A stretch of 10,963 nt of DNA from Actinotignum schaalii (GTDB lineage: Bacteria > Actinomycetota > Actinomycetes > Actinomycetales > Actinomycetaceae). The translations under genes and the position numbers were made by a program. How positions within the stretch are numbered: the first letter of the stretch is position 1; each line of letters begins with the position of its first letter. This document shows, in pieces, positions 4,779 to 10,963 of this stretch. The stretch covers positions 1 through 10,963 of the forward strand of contig CAMIHT010000035.1 in the NCBI GenBank assembly GCA_946222725.1, in the 5' to 3' direction. Under the pieces are notes generated by a model. It did not search any database. It saw only the letters and a list, made by a program, of their open reading frames with translations, and was not told the DNA's origin.

Positions 4779-6566
4779 TTAGGCCCACTGGCTTTCGTAG
4801 AGGCGGGCATAGGCACCGCCGGCCGCCAGCAATTCTTCATGGGTGCCGCTTTCTACCACGTCCCCGGCTTCCATAACCAGGATCGTGGTGGCATTGCGGA
4901 CGGTGGAGAGCCGGTGCGCAATGATGAAAGAGGTGCGCCCTTCGCGCAGCCGCTCCATGGCATCCTGGATAAGCGCCTCGGTGCGGGTATCCACCGAACT
5001 GGTGGCCTCATCTAAAATCAGCACATCGGGATTGGCGAGGTACGCCCGCGCGATGGTGATGAGCTGTTTCTCCCCGGCGGAAACATTCTCGCCCTCATCC
5101 CCAATATGGGTATCAAAACCGTGGGGGAGGGTCTCAAGAAGATCAGCAATGCCCAGGGCGGCCGCGGCGGCAATGGCGTCGTCGCGCGTAGCACCGTCCT
5201 TCCCGAAAGCGATATTTTCCCAGACCGTGCCGTCAAACAGCCAGGTGTCTTGCAAGACCATCCCGAAATGCTCCCGCAGGGATTCCTTGGTGAAAGAATC
5301 GATGGGTGCGCCGTCCACGGTAATCGCCCCGCCGTCCACTTCGTAGAAGCGCATGAGCAAATTGACGAGCGTGGTTTTCCCGGCGCCGGTGGGCCCCACA
5401 ATCGCCACCGAATGGCCCGGCTCCACTCGCAGCGAGAGATCGCGGATCACCGGGGTATCTGGCTCGTAGGAAAAACGCACGTGCGAAAACTCGATGGTGC
5501 CGCTCCGTGCTTCGGGGGCCACCACCTCGCGATAGCTGGCTCTTGCATCCGGAGCCATTTCCTCCTGGGCGAGGTAATCGAAAATGCGCTCCGCGGAGGC
5601 CGCCGCGGATTGGATGAGATTCGCGGTGGAGGCCAGGGATTGGAGCGGGTGGGACAGCTGGCGAGTATATTGCATCATCGCTTGCAGCCCGCCAATCGTC
5701 ATGGTGCCGGCCATCGCCTGGATACTGCCCAGGAGGGTGACGATAGCGAAGGAACCGTTCTGCACGAGCATCATAAGCGGCTGGGACATCTGCGCGATCG
5801 CCTGGGCGCGGAAGGAAGCGTCGTAAAGATCGCCATTCGCGGCATCAAACTGGCCCTGGAATTCATCTTCCAGCCCGTAGGCAGCCACCACATCCAGCCC
5901 GGTGAAGCTCTCCTCGACCACGGCGGAGACATCACCCGTGAGCCGCCATTGGTCCCGGAAATAGGGGCGGGAGCGGCGCAGTAGCAGCAGGATCCCGATA
6001 ATCCCCACCGGGATGACCACCAGCGAGGCAAGGGCTACCGACCAGGACAGATAGACCATGACCGCCACGATCCCGATAATCTGGTAGATCGCGGAGAGCA
6101 CTTCGGAAAGAGTTTGCAGCAGGGACTGGGTGACATTATCGACGTCGTTCGTAACCCGTGAGAGCACATCTCCGCGCTGCTGTTTGTCCAGTACGGATAG
6201 CGGCATCCGATCAATTTTCTGCTGGCAATCCCGCCGCATCTCATAACCGAGATCCTGAATAATGAGGCGAATAATATAGCCGAACCAGAAACGCAGCAGT
6301 GCCGAGAGAATATAGCACCCGGCCGCCAGGCTCAGCACCCGGGCCAACTCCGGGAAATCCACGCCGCCGGAGCGGATCCCATCCACCACCACATTGGTGC
6401 CCTGCCCGAGCAGGAAGGGCGCGGCCACCACCGCCGCGGTGGAGATAAGTGAAAGCAGCAGCACCGCCACAATGCGTCCCACGTAATGGCGTAGGTAGTG
6501 GCGAATAAGGGTGAGGAGCGCCCCGCGGATATCGCGGGCTTCGTCAATATTTCCGGCACCTCTCAT
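4779..6566 (-). CDS. ABC exporter half-transporter, subunit with the consensus catalytic site
   Basis: 595 residues: a six-helix type IV ABC exporter membrane domain (about 20-330), then a nucleotide-binding domain (about 357-595). NBD motifs are Walker A GPTGAGKTT (391-399, K397), Q-loop Q439, signature VSAGE (495-499) in place of LSGGQ, Walker B DVLILDE (514-520) with catalytic E520, D-loop SSVD (523-526) and switch H551. Its own Walker A/B/His set is therefore intact, but its signature is altered. This is the expected partner of the upstream subunit, which shows the reverse pattern; together they form a heterodimer like TM287/288 or BmrCD. It would export a hydrophobic or amphipathic compound, or perhaps drugs or lipids; the substrate is unknown. 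It starts at ATG 6566, overlapping the upstream stop as ATGA, with AGGAGG seven bases before it. It converges on the gene at 4242. Confidence 0.94.
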   Translation of the reverse strand: MRGAGNIDEARDIRGALLTLIRHYLRHYVGRIVAVLLLSLISTAAVVAAPFLLGQGTNVVVDGIRSGGVDFPELARVLSLAAGCYILSALLRFWFGYIIRLIIQDLGYEMRRDCQQKIDRMPLSVLDKQQRGDVLSRVTNDVDNVTQSLLQTLSEVLSAIYQIIGIVAVMVYLSWSVALASLVVIPVGIIGILLLLRRSRPYFRDQWRLTGDVSAVVEESFTGLDVVAAYGLEDEFQGQFDAANGDLYDASFRAQAIAQMSQPLMMLVQNGSFAIVTLLGSIQAMAGTMTIGGLQAMMQYTRQLSHPLQSLASTANLIQSAAASAERIFDYLAQEEMAPDARASYREVVAPEARSGTIEFSHVRFSYEPDTPVIRDLSLRVEPGHSVAIVGPTGAGKTTLVNLLMRFYEVDGGAITVDGAPIDSFTKESLREHFGMVLQDTWLFDGTVWENIAFGKDGATRDDAIAAAAALGIADLLETLPHGFDTHIGDEGENVSAGEKQLITIARAYLANPDVLILDEATSSVDTRTEALIQDAMERLREGRTSFIIAHRLSTVRNATTILVMEAGDVVESGTHEELLAAGGAYARLYESQWA

Positions 6567-8443
6567 GCCCGCACCTCCTCACTCGTTGCGGTCGCGTTGC
6601 CGGCCGTTTCCGCGCCGCCCGGTTCTGTACCGCCTTCCGGCCCGCTTGGTTCCGTTCCACGTTCCGCGCTGCCTTCCGGCCCGCGTTCCTGGGAGCGCAC
6701 AATGGAGCGGTACATCTCATTGGTTTCCATAAGTTCGGCGTGCGTCCCGCAGCCTACTACCTCGCCGCAATCCAGAACGACGACGCAATCGGCGCTGCGC
6801 GTGGTCGAAATACGTTGGGCGATGATGACCACCGCCGCATCCCGGATCCGCTCCTTGAGGTTGGCCCGTACCCGGGCATCGGTGGCGTAATCGAGGGCGG
6901 AGAAAGAATCATCGAAAACCACCAGGTCAGCACCGGCTCGCCCGGAGCTATCAGGGAGGGCGCGGTACAGAGCCCGCGCGATGGTCAGGCGCTGGCGTTG
7001 CCCGCCAGAAAGATTGGTTCCCCCGGTTTCCACCGGCATCTCCAGCCCGCCCCCGGCCTGCACAAAATCCCAGGCCTGGGCGCAGTGCAGCGCATTAATC
7101 ACCCGTTCCTGGTCAATATCGCGGGTGGAGCCGGCAACATTACTGGCTACCGTGCCGCTAAACAGGAACGCACGCTGGGGTACCAGGGCCACCCGGCGGC
7201 GGAAATCAGCGAGTCGAATATCGCGCACATCCACTTCGCCAGCCCCGGCGCTGCCTTCTACAGTGAAGCGCCCGGTGCTCACATCCACGAGGCGGGGCAG
7301 TATTTTCACCAGCGATGATTTGCCCGAGCCCGAGGCGCCAATAATCGCCGTCGTCGTTCCAGGTCGGAAACACAAAGAAATGCCGCGCAAGGCAGGCTCG
7401 TCCGCATCGGCGTAGGTGAGGGAAATATCGCGCAAGCGGAAGGTAACCGGGCCGGGCGGCATCTCCCGCGCATCCGGCGCGTCCGTAATAGAAGGCACGG
7501 TGGTATTCACTTCGATGACGCGTTCGGCGGAAACGTTCCCGCGCGGAACCACCATAATAATCATGCCGAGCATCATGACCGCGCCCAGAATCATCATGAG
7601 GTAGGTGATAAACGCGGCCAGCGCTCCCACCGGCATGGAACCCCCGGCAATTCGATGCCCGCCAATCCACACGATAAGCGCGGAGGCCAGCCCGATTACT
7701 GCGCTCATGGCCGGTAGCAGCGCGGACCAAATCGTGCCGATCTGGAGCATAATCGAACGGAAATTACGGTTATGAACCTCGAATTCCCCGGCCATGGCTT
7801 CTTCGCGGCGGAAGGCCCGAATTACCCGCACCCCGGAAAGCTGGGAGCGTAGTGCATCGTTAATGGCGTCTACGCGCCGCTGGAGGGTTTCGTAGCGTGT
7901 GGCCAGCATCGCGGTACAGACCAGAATAATTGCGGTGAGCACCGGGATAATCACGAGGAGGGTGAGGGAGAGAACTACGTCTTGCCCGATGGCCATGAGC
8001 ACCCCGCCCACTCCCATAATCGGGGCCGTCACCATAATGGTGAGGGACATGAGGGTGACCATTTGGATTTGGTTGACGTCGTTCGTGGTGCGGGTGACCA
8101 GGGTGGAGGCCCCGAAACGCTGCTGGTCCGCGGGGGAGAAGCGCTGCACGTGCGAGAAAGTTTCGCGGCGTAGCTCCCGGCCCAGGTGGGTGGAGACCAG
8201 CGCCCCGTAATAGATCGCCCCGATGGCGCAGAGCACCTGCGCGAGAGTGAAGAGTCCCATGAGTAGCCCGCGCGACCAAATATAGGAGCTATTGCGTTCC
8301 AAAATGCCGTAATCGATAACGTTCGCGCCCAGCGCGGGGAGGGTGAGCCCGAGGAGCACCTGCGCGATCTGTAGCACAGCAATCGCGAAGAGCTGGAATT
8401 TGCGGTCGCGTAGATGCCTCCACGCCAATCGATAAACGGTCAA
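6563..8443 (-). CDS. ABC exporter half-transporter, subunit with degenerate catalytic site
   Basis: 626 residues: six membrane helices (about 15-310), then an NBD (about 332-585). Motifs are Walker A GASGSGKSS (369-377, K375), Q-loop Q423, perfect signature LSGGQ (478-482), Walker B DLVVFDD (506-512) and D-loop SALD (515-518). The catalytic Glu after Walker B is Asp (D512) and the switch His is Gln (Q543). These are the hallmarks of the non-hydrolysing site in heterodimeric exporters of the YheI/BmrC type. It pairs with the downstream subunit. The start is TTG at 8443, supported by GGAGG seven bases upstream and by the conserved N-terminal helix; no in-frame ATG or GTG fits. The C-terminus carries an extra 40-residue Gly/Glu/Pro-rich tail (587-626) unusual for the family. 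It lies 147 bp downstream of aceE on the same strand, with a structured leader between. Confidence 0.94.
   Translation of the reverse strand: MTVYRLAWRHLRDRKFQLFAIAVLQIAQVLLGLTLPALGANVIDYGILERNSSYIWSRGLLMGLFTLAQVLCAIGAIYYGALVSTHLGRELRRETFSHVQRFSPADQQRFGASTLVTRTTNDVNQIQMVTLMSLTIMVTAPIMGVGGVLMAIGQDVVLSLTLLVIIPVLTAIILVCTAMLATRYETLQRRVDAINDALRSQLSGVRVIRAFRREEAMAGEFEVHNRNFRSIMLQIGTIWSALLPAMSAVIGLASALIVWIGGHRIAGGSMPVGALAAFITYLMMILGAVMMLGMIIMVVPRGNVSAERVIEVNTTVPSITDAPDAREMPPGPVTFRLRDISLTYADADEPALRGISLCFRPGTTTAIIGASGSGKSSLVKILPRLVDVSTGRFTVEGSAGAGEVDVRDIRLADFRRRVALVPQRAFLFSGTVASNVAGSTRDIDQERVINALHCAQAWDFVQAGGGLEMPVETGGTNLSGGQRQRLTIARALYRALPDSSGRAGADLVVFDDSFSALDYATDARVRANLKERIRDAAVVIIAQRISTTRSADCVVVLDCGEVVGCGTHAELMETNEMYRSIVRSQERGPEGSAERGTEPSGPEGGTEPGGAETAGNATATSEEVRA
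6632..6684 (-). repeat. 14-bp direct repeat encoding the low-complexity tail of the ABC subunit
   Basis: On the + strand, GCCTTCCGGCCCGC occurs at 6632-6645 and again at 6671-6684, 39 bp (13 codons) apart, so the duplication is in frame. It encodes the repeated GPEG segments in the C-terminal tail. Partial GTTCC words between them indicate further internal duplication. Confidence 0.8.
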
Positions 8444-8457
8444 TCACTCGCCTCCAT
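8440..8457 (-). CDS. Possible five-codon leader ORF (MEASD) overlapping the TTG start
   Basis: ATG at 8455-8457 opens a five-codon frame whose TGA stop (8440-8442) overlaps the TTG start of the ABC subunit (8441-8443) as TTGA. The GGAGG serving the TTG lies inside this mini-frame. Termination-reinitiation or ribosome positioning is possible, but such short frames are common by chance. Confidence 0.2.
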   Translation of the reverse strand: MEASD

Positions 8458-8461
8458 ATAG

Positions 8462-8524
8462 GTGTGGCGGCCCGAAAACTCGCGTGCGAGAAATAGCTCG
8501 CCGCGTGAGGAAGGACCGCCACAC
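8462..8524 (-). promoter_or_regulatory. Structured leader of the ABC operon: long inverted repeat with nested alternative hairpins
   Basis: A perfect 9-bp inverted repeat (GTGTGGCGG at 8462-8470, CCGCCACAC at 8516-8524) encloses 45 bases. Two mutually exclusive small stems sit inside, sharing the bases 8486-8490. One is 8497-8501 with 8486-8490, with a 6-nt loop. The other is 8487-8490 with 8479-8482 (CTCG/CGAG around a 4-nt loop), followed on the transcribed strand by TTTT. The strand also reads CTTCC just after the first arm, which could pair with the GGAGG ribosome site. This looks like a conformational control element (attenuator or translational switch), but no known riboswitch class is recognised. 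The predicted initiation point falls within the first arm, so the 9-bp repeat could instead act as DNA. Confidence 0.45.
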
Positions 8525-8525
8525 T

Positions 8526-8554
8526 ATGCTACGTGTGAGAGCACGGATGCTCAA
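8526..8554 (-). promoter_or_regulatory. Promoter of the ABC exporter operon
   Basis: On the minus strand, TTGAGC (8554-8549) and TAGCAT (8531-8526) are separated by exactly 17 bp, each matching 4 of 6 consensus bases. Initiation would be near 8519-8521, giving a leader of about 77 nt before the TTG start. It lies in the aceE-ABC gap, so the exporter need not depend on read-through from aceE. Confidence 0.5.
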
Positions 8555-8590
8555 ACACTATTCAATTAGTTACGACGACGCCGGGCCGCT

Positions 8591-10963
8591 TTACTCCGGG
8601 TCGTTATCGGGAACCGGTTCGGCGGCTGCCGGGTTATGCAGATCGTACTTCTCGATTGCCTGGCGGACAACCGAGCGGTCGATCTTGCCGGCCTTGGCTA
8701 GCGCGTACAGGGCCCGCACCACCATGGTGGCGTCGTCGATCTTGAAGTAGCGCCGGGCGGCCGGGCGGGTATCGGAAATACCGATACCGTTGGCGCCGAG
8801 CGTCTCATAATCACCCGGGATCCATTCGCGAATGGAATCCTGGACCTGGTGCTCGAAATCAGAGGTGGCGATGAAAGGACCTTCTTCGCCTTCCAGCTTC
8901 GCGGTCACGTAGGCCTTACGCGGTTCTTCCTCCGGGTGGAGGTAGTTGTATTCGTTGGTGGCCAAACCATCCTTGCGCAGCTCATACCAGGAGGTCACCG
9001 AGTAGACGGTGGCATCCACGCCCCAGTCATCGCGCAGCATGCGCTTGGCTTCGCGGGCCCAGCGCACCCCCACGCCCGAGGAAAGCAGATTGACGCGCGG
9101 GCCACCCTGGCCATCGGCCTCATCGAGCTTGTAGATACCGCGGATAATGCCATCCACATCCACATTTTCCGGTTCGGCGGGCTGGTGGATGGGTTCGTTA
9201 TAGACCGTGAGGTAGTACATGACGTTCTGCTCACGCCCGTCCGAGCCATCCCCGTACATGCGCTTCAGGCCATCCTTGAAGATGTGGCCGAGTTCATAAG
9301 CGTAGGCCGCATCGTAAATAATCATGCCCGGGTTGGTGGAGGCGAGAACGGGGGAGTGCCCGTCCATATGCTGGGAGCCTTCACCCGTGAGGGTGGTGCG
9401 CCCGGCGGTGCCACCAATAATGAAACCGCGTGTCAGTTGATCGTAAGCTGCCCAGAACTGGTCCCCGGTGCGCTGGAACCCGAACATCGAGTAGAAGATG
9501 TAGAAGGGCACCATCGGGGTGTTATGGGTGGCATACGAGGTTCCGGCCGCCACGAAAGCGGAGAGGGAACCGGCTTCGGTAATACCCGTGTGGAGCAGCT
9601 GGCCCTGGGTGGATTCCTTGTAGGAAAGCAGCATATCGTGGTCCACCGCGGTGTACTGCTGGCCCTGGGTATTGAAGATCTTGGCCGAGGGGAACATGGA
9701 ATCCATGCCGAAAGTACGCGCTTCGTCCGGGACAATCGGCACCATGCGGAAGCCGAATTCCTTATCGCGCATAATGTCCTTGAGCAGGCGCACCAGGGCC
9801 ATGGTGGTGGCCACCTTCTGCTTGCCCGAACCCTTCTTCATGGACTGGAAAGGCTTATCGGCCGGCAGTGCGATCCCGCCCTGGTGGGTGCGGCGCTGGG
9901 GCAGGTAGCCACCCAGTGCCTCACGCCGCTCACGCATATGCTTCATGGCCGGGTGATCTTCGGCCGGCTTGTAATAGGGCGCGTTATAGGGATCTTCCAG
10001 CTGGGAATCATCAATGGGGATGCGCAGGGTATCACGCAGCAGCTTGAGATCATTGCTGTTGAGCTTCTTCATCTGGTGGGTGGCATTACGCCCGGCGAAA
10101 TTGGAGCCGAGATCATAACCCTTGACCGTTTGCGCCAAAATGACGGTGGGCTGGCCCTTATGGGCCAGGGCCGCCCGGTAGGCAGCGTAAATCTTGTGGT
10201 GATCATGGCCGCCGCGGCGCAGTGCCCAAATCTCATCATCGGACCAGTCCTCCACCATGGCCTTTGTGCGCGGGTCCCGCCCGAAGAAGTTATTGCGCAC
10301 ATAAGAACCATCGTTTGCCTTGAAGCCCTGGTAGTCACCATCCGGGGTGGAGGTCATGAGGTCCACGAGGGCGTGGTCCTCATCCTGGGCGAGGAGCTTA
10401 TCCCAGCCCGAACCCCACAGCACCTTGATAACATTCCAGCCCGCGCCCTTAAAGAAGGATTCAAGTTCCTGAACGATATTGCCGTTGCCGCGCACCGGCC
10501 CGTCCAGGCGCTGGAGGTTGCAATTGACCACCCAGGTGAGGTTATCCAGTTTCTGGGAGGCGGCCAGCTGGAGCATCCCGCGCGATTCGGGTTCGTCCAT
10601 TTCGCCATCGCCCAGGAAGGCCCATACGTGCGAATCGGAGGTGTCCTTAATGCCGCGTTCGTTCAGGTAGCGATTGAACCAGGCCTGATAGATAGAGTTC
10701 GTGGCACCAATACCAAGGGACACGGTGGGGAACTGCCAGAAGTCTTGCATCTGGTGGGGATGCGGGTAGGAGGGTAGGCCGCGTCCACCGGAAATGCGGG
10801 AGGCTTCCTGACGGAAAGAATCCAGGTCCGCTTCGGTCAAGCGCCCTTCCAGATAAGCGCGGGCGTAATTGCCGGGGGAGGAGTGCCCCTGGAAGAAGAT
10901 TTGATCCCCGCCACCGGGCGCATCCGGGCCGCGGAAGAAGTGATTGAAGCCCACTTCATAGAG
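8591..10963 (-). CDS. aceE: Pyruvate dehydrogenase E1 component, homodimeric type (5' end outside the window)
   Basis: 790 residues are visible; the gene runs past the right edge, so roughly 110-125 N-terminal residues are missing. AceE decarboxylates pyruvate with thiamine diphosphate and passes the acetyl group to E2 lipoate in the pyruvate dehydrogenase complex. The visible start [12 protein letters not shown] corresponds to the E. coli region before the TPP domain. The TPP motif GDGEMD is at 10612-10595 and continues to [10 protein letters not shown]. The Mg ligands matching E. coli D230, N260 and Q262 are present at 10609-10607, 10519-10517 and 10513-10511. The mobile-loop and C-terminal domains follow in order, ending in the conserved region [20 protein letters not shown] short acidic tail (EPVPDNDPE) ends the protein. 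No frameshift is seen. The E2 and E3 genes are not adjacent downstream, as is usual in actinobacteria. No strong terminator follows the stop. Confidence 0.98.
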   Translation of the reverse strand, partial: LYEVGFNHFFRGPDAPGGGDQIFFQGHSSPGNYARAYLEGRLTEADLDSFRQEASRISGGRGLPSYPHPHQMQDFWQFPTVSLGIGATNSIYQAWFNRYLNERGIKDTSDSHVWAFLGDGEMDEPESRGMLQLAASQKLDNLTWVVNCNLQRLDGPVRGNGNIVQELESFFKGAGWNVIKVLWGSGWDKLLAQDEDHALVDLMTSTPDGDYQGFKANDGSYVRNNFFGRDPRTKAMVEDWSDDEIWALRRGGHDHHKIYAAYRAALAHKGQPTVILAQTVKGYDLGSNFAGRNATHQMKKLNSNDLKLLRDTLRIPIDDSQLEDPYNAPYYKPAEDHPAMKHMRERREALGGYLPQRRTHQGGIALPADKPFQSMKKGSGKQKVATTMALVRLLKDIMRDKEFGFRMVPIVPDEARTFGMDSMFPSAKIFNTQGQQYTAVDHDMLLSYKESTQGQLLHTGITEAGSLSAFVAAGTSYATHNTPMVPFYIFYSMFGFQRTGDQFWAAYDQLTRGFIIGGTAGRTTLTGEGSQHMDGHSPVLASTNPGMIIYDAAYAYELGHIFKDGLKRMYGDGSDGREQNVMYYLTVYNEPIHQPAEPENVDVDGIIRGIYKLDEADGQGGPRVNLLSSGVGVRWAREAKRMLRDDWGVDATVYSVTSWYELRKDGLATNEYNYLHPEEEPRKAYVTAKLEGEEGPFIATSDFEHQVQDSIREWIPGDYETLGANGIGISDTRPAARRYFKIDDATMVVRALYALAKAGKIDRSVVRQAIEKYDLHNPAAAEPVPDNDPE

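Noticed and set aside
5106..5984. 292-codon + strand frame inside the ABC gene
   Set aside because: Antisense shadow of a gene with complete ABC motifs; composition is not protein-like.
8576..8603. Possible terminator at the aceE stop (8576-8584 with 8596-8603, one bulge)
   Set aside because: Only eight pairs with a bulge, overlaps the coding end, and no U-run follows on the minus strand.
8849..10777. 642-codon open frame antisense to aceE
   Set aside because: It is fully overlapped by aceE, whose catalytic motifs are intact. Its translation is low-complexity Gly/His/Val typical of the reverse frame of a high-GC gene, and it has no family match.
1..10963. Search for CRISPR, insertion sequences, integrases, toxin-antitoxin or phage genes
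   Set aside because: No regularly spaced repeats, terminal inverted repeats, transposase motifs or phage-like genes were seen. The region reads as stable core chromosome.

Overview
The window looks like chromosomal core DNA of a high-GC Gram-positive bacterium (Actinomycetota). The evidence is a DUF3145 protein (a family confined to actinobacteria), a homodimeric AceE-type pyruvate dehydrogenase E1, strong G/C bias at third codon positions, and -10 boxes of the TANNNT type placed directly before start codons. An Actinomycetaceae-like relative is my guess; genus cannot be fixed by eye. No insertion sequence, phage gene, integrase or CRISPR array is visible.

Layout, left to right. 28-342 (+): small one-pass membrane protein with a Pro/Glu repeat tail. 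345-498 (+): tRNA-Asn(GTT) with its own promoter and a strong hairpin terminator. 565-1639 (+): peptide deformylase, then the DUF3145 gene. 1708-2097 (-): a short, unassigned gene that reads as an acyl-carrier-protein-like domain with a charged tail, convergent with DUF3145. 2132-4066 (+): TPR-like protein, YciO-type protein of the Sua5/TsaC superfamily, and a HAD phosphatase overlapping it by 4 bp. 4067-4241: A/T-richer intergenic region with a degenerate 21-bp periodicity and a possible promoter. 4242-4709 (+): four-helix membrane protein of unknown function. 8443 to 4779 (-): two ABC half-transporters overlapping by ATGA, forming a heterodimeric type IV exporter with one degenerate ATP site. 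8444-8590: leader/promoter region of that operon with a long inverted repeat and competing small hairpins. 8591-10963 (-): aceE, cut at its 5' end by the window edge.

Functional grouping. tRNA-Asn, deformylase and perhaps YciO belong to translation and protein maturation. AceE is central carbon metabolism (pyruvate to acetyl-CoA). The ABC pair is an export system with apparently its own regulated leader. The small orphan proteins (28-342, 1708-2097, 4242-4709) have no assigned role.

The items most worth following up are the ACP-like orphan with a conserved-position serine, the structured leader before the ABC operon, and the repeated leaderless-start signature. I see no clearly new multi-gene system.
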